This document shows, one piece after another, positions 32,081-40,280 of a DNA stretch of 59,197 nucleotides. The translations under genes and the position numbers were made by a program. Numbering within the stretch: position 1 is the first letter of the stretch; every line of letters begins with the position of its first letter. Source of the DNA: Flavipsychrobacter sp. (lineage in GTDB: Bacteria > Bacteroidota > Bacteroidia > Chitinophagales > Chitinophagaceae); assembly GCA_016786665.1 (NCBI GenBank), contig JAEUVZ010000031.1, positions 1 to 59,197 on the forward strand. Reading direction: 5' to 3'. The notes beneath the pieces are model-generated. The model had not been told where the DNA came from. It worked only from the letters and a program-made list of their open reading frames with translations, and made no database searches.

Positions 32081-32584
32081 CTACTTTCTCTCTTGCAAAT
32101 ATCCTCTAATTAAATTTACGCCATTCTTTAAGTCATCTATCTTTTCTGCAATACACAATAATCGTTCAGTTTCGTCATTAGGAGTAACCTTTTCAGTAAA
32201 CAGCAATTGATCCAGAACTTCCAGTCCCCATCCACGTACATTTTCATCATTTAAGAATTCCTCGATCCATCTAAAAGAGACTTTATTACAAATATGCTTG
32301 ATCAACCAAACCGCCTCACTAGCACGCTCGCTGTTTGACTCCTTATAGATCTCATAAGCATACATGCAACCCTTTTCAGAAGATAGCAGCCGAAGACAGT
32401 TCATGGCGATTTCCTGGCCGCCCCTACCACTAATGGCATATTCAACTGTATCCTTTACCCATTCATCCCCCAATATCTCCTCAAACGCACGTCTTGCATA
32501 ATCATTTCCACCTGATTCACAGTTAGGGGATTCTGACCTTATAGATCCTATTTTTATAGCTAGCTCTTTCCAATCAACTTTCAT
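32081..32584 (-). CDS. hypothetical helical repeat protein, AT-rich
   Basis: 167 residues starting MKVDWKELAIKIGSIRSE. It is all-helical with repeated short acidic helices (YARRAFEEILGDEWVKDTVE, SEAVWLIKHICNKV, GLEVLDQLLFTEK), like a HEAT-type solenoid. No motif identifies a reaction. The DNA is visibly AT-richer and uses more A/T-ending codons than the genes on either side, suggesting recent transfer into the operon. Small HEAT-like proteins of this size can be immunity proteins for contact toxins; that is a guess, and no toxin gene is beside it. Confidence 0.7.
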   Translation of the reverse strand: MKVDWKELAIKIGSIRSESPNCESGGNDYARRAFEEILGDEWVKDTVEYAISGRGGQEIAMNCLRLLSSEKGCMYAYEIYKESNSERASEAVWLIKHICNKVSFRWIEEFLNDENVRGWGLEVLDQLLFTEKVTPNDETERLLCIAEKIDDLKNGVNLIRGYLQERK

Positions 32585-32593
32585 AATGATATT

Positions 32594-34162
32594 TTATTTC
32601 TCCACCTTGTAAATATCCAACACAGGGCTGTTCCCCGAATTGAACCTGTGTACCAACGGATAGTGGAACGAGTCGCGGTAGGCGAACCGGTAATTGGTCA
32701 CCAGGTAAAAGGGGAAGTCACCCTCGGCTACTTCTACAAAGCGTGTTCGCTGGCTGGCGGGCAGCAGCAGCAGGTTGTCGCTAAGGGGCTTTATGGTTAG
32801 CACCCGTATGGGCGTATCGGTAGTGTTGGCGGCCAGCCATTCCAGCCCGTCTTTGTAGGAACAGCCCCAGTACTCCATTTCGTATTTTTTCTTCAGGCTG
32901 CCTTCTTTGTGGGAGGCCAGGTTGTTGAAGTACACCTGCTGGTACGGATGCTCTTCGGTAAGGGTGAACGCCATACCGGCCAGTTGCCCCGCCAGGAAGG
33001 CCCGCGCCCAGGTGCCCTTCATCCGGACATCGAGCCTGTGCACGCCGTAGGCCATGAGGAGCACCAGCGGGGGGTAAATGAAATAGAGATGCCGCCAATC
33101 GTCGTACACCACGGAGTGCAGCACAATAACGGCCAGCACAGGGGCCAGGAACGAACACAGGTACAGCACCAGGTTCCGCTCCGGGGTATTGGCCAGGTAG
33201 TCCGCAGGCCTGCGTACCAGGCTCCGCACGAGCGTTGCAACGCCCCAAAGCGCGAAGAAGAGCCACATAAGCGGCGTAGTGATGCCTATCCATACGGGAA
33301 GGTAATACCAGGGCAGCGAGGTAGCCTTAATGACCCGCCCCATAAACAGCACCTCTCCCTGCCAGCGGTAATGTGAGAACGACTGGAAGTTGGCGACGAA
33401 ATGCGTTACCGGGGCCGTCCACAGGTAGGGCCATGAGGCATAGAGCATCAGCACCGCCCCACCGGCATACAGCCCGAAATACCCGAAGTACTTGCCCACG
33501 GGCTTCCCCTCCCTCCTCGCCTGCACCAGGTCTATCAACAGGAAAAGGCCTACCATGCCCAGCAGCAGCACACCCATCACCCGGAGGTTGATGGTATAGC
33601 CCAGCAACAGGCCGCCCAGCAGAAACCACGATGCGCGCTGCCGCCGGAACATAACGTAGATGGCCAGCAGTGACAGCAGGAAAAAACACAGAAAGGGAAT
33701 GTCTTTGGTATTGAAGAACGAATGGGCGTAGATGCGCGGGTGGCAGACCAGCACCAGGTAAACCAGGCAGGCCAGCAGCCTGCTGCGGAATAGCTTCCAG
33801 GCCAGTATATAGCCCGCCAGCATACACGTGAGGAAGAACAGGTGGGAAACCAGGTGCCGCAGGAGGAACACCTCGCGGGTGTCGGTAAGGTGGAGCGCCC
33901 GCTCCAGCATATAGAGCGGCAACTCAAAACCCACGCCGTAGTCTTTGTCTTTAGAAGTAAACAGCTCGTGGCTGCCCTGGAAGACATACTCGTAGCTGAT
34001 ACGGCCAATGTTCCATTGCGAGACCTCGTCCCACGACATGCCATAGTCGGCATAAATGAAAAGCCCCACGGTAACCGCGAGGGCGAACAGGATAATGATG
34101 GCGATATGCGAACGAAGGGTGGGCAGCATACAGATACCGGGCAGCTTATAAATGTACTGCAT
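32594..34162 (-). CDS. integral-membrane glycosyltransferase, family 39-like
   Basis: 522 residues with about 11 membrane helices. The first loop after helix 1 holds YGMSWDEVSQW, the DE motif of family 39 or PMT-like enzymes; other signs are TINLRVMGVLLLG, a WRHLYFIYPPLVLLMAYGV block and a C-terminal soluble domain with CSYKDGLEWLAANT. These enzymes use polyprenyl-phosphate sugars to modify lipids or proteins on the periplasmic side. Met12 (34129) is an alternative start. It lies downstream of plsX and a 53-aa membrane protein. Confidence 0.8.
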   Translation of the reverse strand: MQYIYKLPGICMLPTLRSHIAIIILFALAVTVGLFIYADYGMSWDEVSQWNIGRISYEYVFQGSHELFTSKDKDYGVGFELPLYMLERALHLTDTREVFLLRHLVSHLFFLTCMLAGYILAWKLFRSRLLACLVYLVLVCHPRIYAHSFFNTKDIPFLCFFLLSLLAIYVMFRRQRASWFLLGGLLLGYTINLRVMGVLLLGMVGLFLLIDLVQARREGKPVGKYFGYFGLYAGGAVLMLYASWPYLWTAPVTHFVANFQSFSHYRWQGEVLFMGRVIKATSLPWYYLPVWIGITTPLMWLFFALWGVATLVRSLVRRPADYLANTPERNLVLYLCSFLAPVLAVIVLHSVVYDDWRHLYFIYPPLVLLMAYGVHRLDVRMKGTWARAFLAGQLAGMAFTLTEEHPYQQVYFNNLASHKEGSLKKKYEMEYWGCSYKDGLEWLAANTTDTPIRVLTIKPLSDNLLLLPASQRTRFVEVAEGDFPFYLVTNYRFAYRDSFHYPLVHRFNSGNSPVLDIYKVEK

Positions 34163-34197
34163 TAAGGGCTGAATACATACAGGTACCCAGTACTACC

Positions 34198-34359
34198 CTA
34201 CCGCTTGCCGCGCGGGCGAATGAAGTAAATGGCGAACGAAAGCACAATAACCGCTATGGAGCCGGAAATGAGCTCTTTCTTCCACAACGGGAACTGCATG
34301 GCCAGTACCAGCAAAATGATGGAAAAGGATATGGAGAGGTAAAACAGGCGACGTTGCAT
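34198..34359 (-). CDS. small two-helix membrane protein, 53 aa
   Basis: The minus strand reads ATG 34359 to TAG 34198 as MQRRLFYLSISFSIILLVL then AMQFPLWKKELISGS and IAVIVLSFAIYFIRPRGKR: two hydrophobic helices with basic ends, typical of a small inner-membrane protein. It sits 29 bp after plsX and 35 bp before the glycosyltransferase in the same direction. The overlapping frame at 34193-34375 is a shadow. No family recognised; it may be a conserved small protein of the operon. Confidence 0.7.
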   Translation of the reverse strand: MQRRLFYLSISFSIILLVLAMQFPLWKKELISGSIAVIVLSFAIYFIRPRGKR

Positions 34360-34388
34360 GCGCGCAAGATAACAAAGGTAAACGAACC

Positions 34389-35345
34389 CTAAACAGTAGC
34401 GGTAGAAAAATGCTTGCGGAAGCTATCGATGATATTGGAGCTGACCATGCGGCGGGCTTCCTCTATCATGTTCTTGAACGCCAGGGAGTGCGAAATACCG
34501 TGGCCGATAATCACCGGGCTGTTGATACCCAAGATGGGCGTACCGCCGTAAATCTCGTAGTTGAAATCGTCGAGCAGCGCATCCTGCACATTGCGTTTCT
34601 CCCTGAAAATGTGGTAGATAGACTCTGCCATCTTAAGCACCACATTACCCACGAAGCCCTCGCAAACCACCACATCAGCCTTTACACAGAGCACATCGCG
34701 GCCCTCTATATTGCCAATAAAATTTATTTGTGCGTTTTCTTTCAGGAGGGGGTAAGTGGCCTGTGCCAGCAGGTTGCCTTTGCCTTCTTCCTCGCCTATA
34801 TTCAGGAGGCCCACCGTGGGGTTCTCCCGCTTTTCCACCAGCTCCATATAAAGGGAGGCCAGCGTAGCGAACTGAACAAGGTTTTCCGGCTTGCAATCGG
34901 CATTGATGCCTACATCCAGCAACAAGTTGAACGTGCCATCCTCGCGGGGAATAGGCGAAGCGATAGTAGGGCGCAGAATGCCCTCAATGGTCTTAACGGT
35001 GTACATGGCGCCCACCATCATGGCACCGGTATTACCGGCACTGATAAAGGCATCCATTTTACCCGCCTGCAGCATTCCAAAGCCCATGGCAATGCTGGAG
35101 CCCGGCTTCTCTTTCAGGGCTTTGGTAGGATGTTCGTCCATACCAATCACCTCTGAAGCCTGCACCAGGGTAAAGCGGTGCTGGTGGGCATCGAGCATAG
35201 AGAGATAGGGCGCGGCTGCGTCCGCATCGCCTATCAGCAACAGGTGTACTGACGGGTCAGCGCCCTGCTCCAAGAATAGCTGAACACCCTTAATGGCTTC
35301 GGCGGGAGCGTAGTCACCGCCCATGATGTCAAGCCCTATCTTCAT
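34389..35345 (-). CDS. plsX: phosphate acyltransferase PlsX
   Basis: 318 residues. The start MKIGLDIMGGDYAPAEAIKG is diagnostic, with ISAGNTGAMMVGAMYTVK, LLDVGINADCKPENLVQFA and GFVGNVVLKMAES. It makes acyl-phosphate from acyl-ACP and phosphate as the first step of phospholipid synthesis with PlsY. It follows rpmF by 16 bp in the classic yceD-rpmF-plsX order. Downstream fabH is missing; a small membrane protein follows instead. Confidence 0.97.
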   Translation of the reverse strand: MKIGLDIMGGDYAPAEAIKGVQLFLEQGADPSVHLLLIGDADAAAPYLSMLDAHQHRFTLVQASEVIGMDEHPTKALKEKPGSSIAMGFGMLQAGKMDAFISAGNTGAMMVGAMYTVKTIEGILRPTIASPIPREDGTFNLLLDVGINADCKPENLVQFATLASLYMELVEKRENPTVGLLNIGEEEGKGNLLAQATYPLLKENAQINFIGNIEGRDVLCVKADVVVCEGFVGNVVLKMAESIYHIFREKRNVQDALLDDFNYEIYGGTPILGINSPVIIGHGISHSLAFKNMIEEARRMVSSNIIDSFRKHFSTATV

Positions 35346-35361
35346 TGCCGGATGAGATTAG

Positions 35362-35574
35362 TTATTGATTTGGTTCACCCTCAGTAGTAGCAGGAGTTTT
35401 GTCTATCACTACACGTCCGCGATAGTACATTTTACCTTCTACCCAGTGAGCACGGTGACGCAGGTGGCTTTCGCCGGTTACAGAGTCAATGCTCCATGTA
35501 GCGGCTACTGCTTTGTAGTGCGTACGGCGTTTGGCACCGCGCTGTTGTGAGTGACGTCGTTTCGGATTAGGCAT
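35362..35574 (-). CDS. rpmF: 50S ribosomal protein L32
   Basis: 70 residues: [20 protein letters not shown] is the typical bL32 start. The Cys pairs of a zinc ribbon are absent: the places are taken by [12 protein letters not shown], so this is the zinc-free form. Between yceD (12-bp gap) and plsX (16-bp gap). A short acidic tail (TEGEPNQ) extends the end. Confidence 0.96.
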   Translation of the reverse strand: MPNPKRRHSQQRGAKRRTHYKAVAATWSIDSVTGESHLRHRAHWVEGKMYYRGRVVIDKTPATTEGEPNQ

Positions 35575-35586
35575 TTTATTTAAATT

Positions 35587-36147
35587 TTACTTCGATTTAC
35601 GATTACTTTTTTCTTTTTCTTTCAGTGCTTCCAGGCCTTTCCAGATGTCGTTGGTTTTGTGATCATCTTCGTGAACCTCCAGCTTGTTCAGCAGTTCCAG
35701 CGCTTTAGGATTGCAACCCGATACGCCATCTGCGTTGTCGGGATGAACCCGCTGCAGGGGAATGCTCAGGTGTATAAATTCGTAGAGCCAGTTGCTTATA
35801 TCAATAACGGTTTCGCTTCTTGGTATAAACACAACATCGGCATCGTCGTCTTTATGGTCGGTATCTTCGCCGGTCAGTTTTATCAGCAGGTTGAACTCGT
35901 CCCAGAGGCGGAGCTTAAACTCATCTCCGCACCGGTCGCAGGGCATGTTTACCGTACCTCCCACGTCAAACTTCAGCATAAAAAAGCTGGGTTGTTTGTC
36001 GAAGGTAACCGTTACCTGTGCGTTAAGCCCGTCGAAAGGCCACTGGCCCAGGTCGTTCATAAAACGGTCATCCAGTTCATACTGAAATGTATGGATGCCT
36101 GGTTTTAGCCCCAGCCACGCTATTTCGTACTCACGGTTGTGTTTCAT
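35587..36147 (-). CDS. YceD family (DUF177) protein
   Basis: 186 residues. The DUF177 core has MPCDRCGDEFKLRLW, a CxxC with an acidic continuation, and DVVFIPRSETVIDISNWLYEFIHLSIPLQRVH. The partner Cys motif (SGCNPKALELL) is here reduced to one Cys. YceD is associated with 23S rRNA accumulation and is nearly always upstream of rpmF, as here. First gene of the minus-strand operon; a -7 box (36228-36235) lies 80 nt upstream. Confidence 0.9.
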   Translation of the reverse strand: MKHNREYEIAWLGLKPGIHTFQYELDDRFMNDLGQWPFDGLNAQVTVTFDKQPSFFMLKFDVGGTVNMPCDRCGDEFKLRLWDEFNLLIKLTGEDTDHKDDDADVVFIPRSETVIDISNWLYEFIHLSIPLQRVHPDNADGVSGCNPKALELLNKLEVHEDDHKTNDIWKGLEALKEKEKSNRKSK

Positions 36148-36227
36148 TGCCTCAAAACCTCCTAAAAAACGTGCTTTTGAAAATTCCTGTCAACAATTCT
36201 AAAGAACTACCCTATTAAACAGGGGTG

Positions 36228-36235
36228 CAAAGGTA
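36228..36235 (-). promoter_or_regulatory. -7 box of the yceD-rpmF-plsX operon
   Basis: On the minus strand TACCTTTG matches TAnnTTTG, followed by CACCCC. It lies 80 nt before the yceD start; the spacer has no other strong signal. Confidence 0.5.
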
Positions 36236-36249
36236 ATATTTTTTCGGGA

Positions 36250-37152
36250 TTACAGCAATTTATTTCTCTTGAGCAAAAATGAATACAATACCTGCTCCAC
36301 GGGTTCGGAAAGGTCTACCGCTACCCTGTCTACCTGGTATTGGTGGCATTTATCCTCTATCATTTGCTGGTACTCCTTCATCCGGCCCCGGTATTGCTCC
36401 CTTACCTGGTGGGGCTGCAGCTTGATGCGCTCCCCGCTTTCCAGGTCTACAAACTCATATGGTCGATTTTCAAATTCAAATTCTACCTCCTGCTTGCCCT
36501 CCGTAATATGGAAGAGGATGACCTCGTGCTTGTTGTACCTCAGGTGCTGCAGGGCTGAGAAAAGCTCGTCTATATGCTCCGCATCGTCCATCATATCGCT
36601 GAAGACCACCACCAGGGAGCGCTTGTGCATCTGCTCGGCCACCTGGTGCAGGGCCGCCGCGGCATTGGTCGCCTTGTTCTCCGGCTTCAGCTGCAGCATG
36701 CGCTCCAGTTCGGAGGTGAGCAGGCGGTAGTGGCTGTGTGCCGACCGGCACTGCGAGAGGTAATATAGCTGCTCATCGAAGAGGGCCAGGGCCGACGCGT
36801 CCAGTTGTCTTTTGAGCAATTGCAGCAGGCTGGCAGCTGCCAGTGCCGAAAACTGGAGTTTATTGAGCTTCGTTTCGTCTTGCGGAAAGTGCATGGAGGA
36901 GGAAGTATCTACCACCAGGCAGCAGCGCAGGTTGGTTTCTTCCTCAAACTTCTTAACGAACAGCTTACCGGTGCGGCCATATACCCGCCAGTCTATATGC
37001 CGGGTGGCATCGCCGGGATTGTAGAGCCGGTGCTCGGCAAACTCTACTGAAAAACCATGAAAGGGGCTTTTGTGCAGGCCTATTATAAAACCCTCCACCA
37101 CCTGGCGGGCTATCAGTTCCAGTTGCTCGATAAGGGATTGCCGGGTGATCAT
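36250..37152 (-). CDS. DUF58 protein with von Willebrand A-like domain
   Basis: 300 residues. The N-terminal DUF58 motif FSVEFAEHRLYNPGDATRHIDW is followed by VYGRTGKLFVKKFEEETN and by a VWA MIDAS DTSSSMHFP. It is a cytoplasmic partner of MoxR-type AAA ATPases in many genomes, but no moxR is in the window. A TACCTTTA box ends 4 nt before the ATG (37157-37164), suggesting a transcript that starts at or near the start codon. Confidence 0.88.
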   Translation of the reverse strand: MITRQSLIEQLELIARQVVEGFIIGLHKSPFHGFSVEFAEHRLYNPGDATRHIDWRVYGRTGKLFVKKFEEETNLRCCLVVDTSSSMHFPQDETKLNKLQFSALAAASLLQLLKRQLDASALALFDEQLYYLSQCRSAHSHYRLLTSELERMLQLKPENKATNAAAALHQVAEQMHKRSLVVVFSDMMDDAEHIDELFSALQHLRYNKHEVILFHITEGKQEVEFEFENRPYEFVDLESGERIKLQPHQVREQYRGRMKEYQQMIEDKCHQYQVDRVAVDLSEPVEQVLYSFLLKRNKLL

Positions 37153-37156
37153 GGTA

Positions 37157-37164
37157 TAAAGGTA
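37157..37164 (-). promoter_or_regulatory. -7-like box directly before the DUF58 gene
   Basis: TACCTTTA on the minus strand, one change from TAnnTTTG, ends 4 nt before the ATG at 37152. Confidence 0.4.
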
Positions 37165-37393
37165 GGCCGAAAGCTCTAATGCTGCTTAATTTTTTGATAA
37201 TGTCGATATGGGCTATCAAAAAGAATAAAGGTTAATAATAAAACCTTCTCAAACGCCAGGAATCTAGTTTCGGGACGTAAAAATTATCTGCTGAGCTCAT
37301 ACGGGGCTAACTTATCCCATAATTTCTCTCCCGTTTCATATTTAGCACGGGTTTTGCGGTTTTGAAATTTACTATTATCTTCAACCATTCAAA

Positions 37394-37651
37394 ATGAACG
37401 GATTCATGAAACGACGCTTAGTAATACCTGCTCTTTTTGTTTGTATGGTAGTGGGTATGAGTTCCTGCGTGCGCGACTATATATGCTATTGCGATGTGAA
37501 CTACACCGGCTATCCGGGCCTGCCCGACTCGCTGCATAGAACATATGAAATAACCGATAAAAAAGATGCCGCAAAATCCCTTTGCGAGCAACAGACCAAA
37601 ACATATGAGCTGAATGGCATTAAGACGGAGGAAACCTGCCGCCTGTACTAA
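37394..37651 (+). CDS. small lipoprotein with four mature Cys
   Basis: 85 residues. Lipobox in VVGMSSC within MNGFMKRRLVIPALFVC; ATG 37406 is an equally possible start. The mature part has Cys residues in YICYCD, SLCEQQ and ETCRLY, apart from the lipid-bearing Cys, so one or two disulfides are likely. A repeated short pattern YEITDKKDAAKSLC and YELNGIKTEETC recalls small Bacteroidota lipoproteins. Function unknown. Upstream about 240 bp hold no gene. Confidence 0.75.
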   Translation: MNGFMKRRLVIPALFVCMVVGMSSCVRDYICYCDVNYTGYPGLPDSLHRTYEITDKKDAAKSLCEQQTKTYELNGIKTEETCRLY

Positions 37652-37682
37652 GGCGCTTTCTTTTATAGTCTTATAAATAGCC

Positions 37683-37690
37683 TATTTTTG
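37683..37690 (+). promoter_or_regulatory. -7 box of the MauE/thioredoxin-like gene
   Basis: TATTTTTG matches TAnnTTTG and lies 17 nt before the ATG at 37708. Confidence 0.5.
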
Positions 37691-37707
37691 GTGCCGAATT
37701 CAACGAC

Positions 37708-38670
37708 ATGACAGAAGAAGCATTCGCGCACGCCTCCCGAAAAATCAGATTTACCGCAAAGAATATCATCGGATTTGTACTGCTGTTGGCACTGGCAGCA
37801 GTATTTGGCTATTCGGCCTATACCAAGATCGGCCCGCCCGACTACGCCCAAACCTTTACTTGGACCTTTATAGACATGGGTATCAACAGCCAGCTATGGG
37901 CTGGTGTGCTGGCCCGCGTAATGGTGGGGCTGGAAATAATGATAGCCCTGTACCTGCTGGCGCATATATTTCTGCGGTCGGTTACCTACCCGCTTACCAT
38001 TGGGCTACTGGTCATCTTCTGCATACACCTGGCTATACAGATAGCGCTCTTTGGCAACGATGGTAACTGCGGCTGCTTTGGCGATGCGGTGAGCATGACC
38101 CCGCTGGAGGGCATACTGAAGAACGTAATAATGATTGCGGTGGCCGTGGTGCTCTACTTTATCTATCCCGCCAGTCCGTATAAAAAGCCCGAGTGGATAC
38201 TGGCCCTCACTATAGCCATGGCTTCTATCATAGCGCCTTTTGTGATAGACCCGCTGATGGGCGACACGCCTAAAGTGGTGAAACAGTCCATAAACATGGA
38301 TGCACTGTATGAGCTGGAGCAGCCCCCGAAAGTGGACCTCCGCAAGGGCAAGCACATAGTGGTGTACATGAGCCTGATGTGCCCCCACTGCCGCAAAGCA
38401 GCCAAAAAGCTGGTGATAGTGCAGAAAAACAACCCGGAGATACCTATATACGTGGTGCTGACCGGCGACCAGGAAAACAAGGCGAAGTTCTTTAGCGATA
38501 CAAAAGCTTACAGCCTGCCCTATGTATTCCTGGAAGACCAGGCCGCCTTCCGCGCTATGGCGGGCGATGGCGTGCCGGCCATATATTTCATTAACAATAG
38601 CGTGATAGAGCGGGATGCCAACTACTTTCAGCTGGACCCGCAGTATATGAAGGAATGGCTGGGTAATTAG
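37708..38670 (+). CDS. MauE/DoxX-like membrane domain fused to a thioredoxin-like domain
   Basis: 320 residues. Residues about 20-180 form four to five helices of the MauE/DoxX type, with a loop Cys pair NCGCFGDA (Cys121, Cys123). A fifth helix leads to a soluble thioredoxin-like domain (about 210-320) with SLMCPHCRKAAKKL (Cys225, Cys228) and the cis-Pro loop GDGVPAIYFI. Electrons may pass between the membrane cysteines and the CPHC site to maintain thiols in the envelope. The family is close to Bacteroidota proteins described as BT_3928-like. No operon partner; rluD-like follows by 66 bp. Confidence 0.85.
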   Translation: MTEEAFAHASRKIRFTAKNIIGFVLLLALAAVFGYSAYTKIGPPDYAQTFTWTFIDMGINSQLWAGVLARVMVGLEIMIALYLLAHIFLRSVTYPLTIGLLVIFCIHLAIQIALFGNDGNCGCFGDAVSMTPLEGILKNVIMIAVAVVLYFIYPASPYKKPEWILALTIAMASIIAPFVIDPLMGDTPKVVKQSINMDALYELEQPPKVDLRKGKHIVVYMSLMCPHCRKAAKKLVIVQKNNPEIPIYVVLTGDQENKAKFFSDTKAYSLPYVFLEDQAAFRAMAGDGVPAIYFINNSVIERDANYFQLDPQYMKEWLGN

Positions 38671-38736
38671 GGGTTAGGTTGTGTATGTTGTGAACAGACG
38701 GATAGGTTTTGTAGGCATTAAAGAAGTTTAAAAATC

Positions 38737-39846
38737 ATGGCGGACGATATAGAAATAGACGAGGAACTGTGGGATGATGAAGGGGAAGAGGATTCTTCTG
38801 CCGAAGGGGAAGCTGTACGCGAAGAGCGGGTGCGCTTTACCGTAGACAAGCGGCAGGAACCGGTGCGCATAGATAAGTTTATAATGGCGCGCCTGGAAAA
38901 TGCTACCCGCAACAAGGTGCAGCAGGCGCTGGAAGACGGCAACATCATCGTAAACGGGGGTATCGTGAAGTCGAACTACAAAATACGGCCGGGTGATGAC
39001 ATCATTATATACGAAACCCGCCGGCCGGAAAGCACTGAAGTAATACCGGAAGAACTACCCCTGAACATAATATACGAAGACGACCACCTGCTGATTATAA
39101 ACAAAGTAGCCGGTATGGTAGTGCATCCGGGCTGCGGCAACTACAGCGGCACGCTGGTAAATGGCCTGGCCCACTACCTGAAAGTAGAGGATATAGAAAA
39201 CGCCGAACTGCCCCGCGTGGGCCTGGTGCACCGCATAGACAAGAATACCAGCGGGCTGCTGCTGATAGCCAAAACCCCGGCGGCCATGGCCGACCTGGCA
39301 GCGCAGTTTAAAAAACACACCGTACACCGCCGCTACATAGCACTGGTATGGGGCAACCTGGAAGAGGACGAGGGCACCATAGAAGCCCATATAGGCCGCA
39401 ACCTCCGCTTCCGCAAAATAATGGACGCCTTCCCCGACGGGGAACATGGAAAGGAAGCCATCACCCACTACAAGGTGCTGGAGCGCTTTAACTACGTAAC
39501 CCTTACCGAGATGCGGCTGGAAACCGGGCGCACCCACCAGATACGCGTACACATGAAGCACATAGGGCACCCCCTCTTTAACGACGAGACCTATGGCGGC
39601 GGACATATAGTAAAGGGCACCGTATTCACCAAGTACAAGCAGTTTGTAGAAAATTGCTTTAAGATGCTGCCCCGCCACGCCCTGCACGCTAAGGAGCTGG
39701 GCTTCCGGCACCCGGCAACAAAAGAACAAATGAAGTTTACCTCAGAGCTGCCCGAAGATATGCAGCAGGTGATAGAGCGCTGGCGCACCTACACCGGCGG
39801 AATGACCCGGCAACTGCGCAACAAACTGGACAACCTCGGCAGTTAA
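38737..39846 (+). CDS. RluA-family 23S rRNA pseudouridine synthase
   Basis: 369 residues. An acidic N-terminal extension (about 25 residues), an S4 domain (VRIDKFIMARLENATRNKVQQ), and the catalytic block GLVHRIDKNTSGLLLIAKT with the Asp nucleophile. Then ETGRTHQIRVHMKHIGHP and FRHPATKEQM complete the RluD/RluA group. It converts uridine to pseudouridine in rRNA; RluD-type (sites near 1911-1917) is the likely target but is not certain. Long insertions are absent. Confidence 0.93.
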   Translation: MADDIEIDEELWDDEGEEDSSAEGEAVREERVRFTVDKRQEPVRIDKFIMARLENATRNKVQQALEDGNIIVNGGIVKSNYKIRPGDDIIIYETRRPESTEVIPEELPLNIIYEDDHLLIINKVAGMVVHPGCGNYSGTLVNGLAHYLKVEDIENAELPRVGLVHRIDKNTSGLLLIAKTPAAMADLAAQFKKHTVHRRYIALVWGNLEEDEGTIEAHIGRNLRFRKIMDAFPDGEHGKEAITHYKVLERFNYVTLTEMRLETGRTHQIRVHMKHIGHPLFNDETYGGGHIVKGTVFTKYKQFVENCFKMLPRHALHAKELGFRHPATKEQMKFTSELPEDMQQVIERWRTYTGGMTRQLRNKLDNLGS

Positions 39847-39908
39847 CCACACATGTTAAAATATGCGCAATATAGCGCCGGGGCTGTTCCATATTGGGCT
39901 GAAACCCC

Positions 39909-39916
39909 TATATTTG
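39909..39916 (+). promoter_or_regulatory. -7 box of tatA
   Basis: TATATTTG matches TAnnTTTG and lies 29 nt before the ATG at 39946. Confidence 0.5.
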
Positions 39917-39945
39917 CAATAGTTGATTCTTAAAAATTTAGAAAA

Positions 39946-40161
39946 ATGTCTATACTGAACATTAATCCCCAGTTACTTCTTTCTATGCCAAGTGGTGGTG
40001 AATGGCTTTGGGTCATTCTGGTGGTGATCATATTCTTTGGCGGAAAGAAAATACCGGAGCTTGCGCGCGGTATTGGTAAAGGCATTCGCGAATTCAACGA
40101 CGCAAAAGACGGCATCAAGAACGAAATTGAGGCCGGCATGAAGGAGGAGAAGAAACCCTAA
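39946..40161 (+). CDS. tatA: Sec-independent translocase subunit TatA/E
   Basis: 71 residues. One membrane helix (WLWVILVVIIFFGGKKIPELARGIG) with the FGG-KK-PE hinge and an amphipathic helix (GKGIREFNDAKDGIKNEIEAG) of the TatA type. TatA forms the pore for folded proteins with TatB and TatC, which are not in the window. Its own promoter box lies 29 nt upstream. Confidence 0.95.
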   Translation: MSILNINPQLLLSMPSGGEWLWVILVVIIFFGGKKIPELARGIGKGIREFNDAKDGIKNEIEAGMKEEKKP

Positions 40162-40280
40162 GCTCCTCTACCCCCGTTTCCGCTACCGGCGGAAATTCTT
40201 ACTTTTATTTGTCATTTGCACTGAGAAAAGCTTCCCTGTGGGGTTGCATGTTTTCACCGCTTTAAAAACGAACTGAAACT

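Noticed and set aside
34193-34375. 60-residue ORF MLSCAHATSP...
   Set aside because: A different frame of the same DNA gives a better membrane protein (34198-34359) with basic ends and operon spacing.
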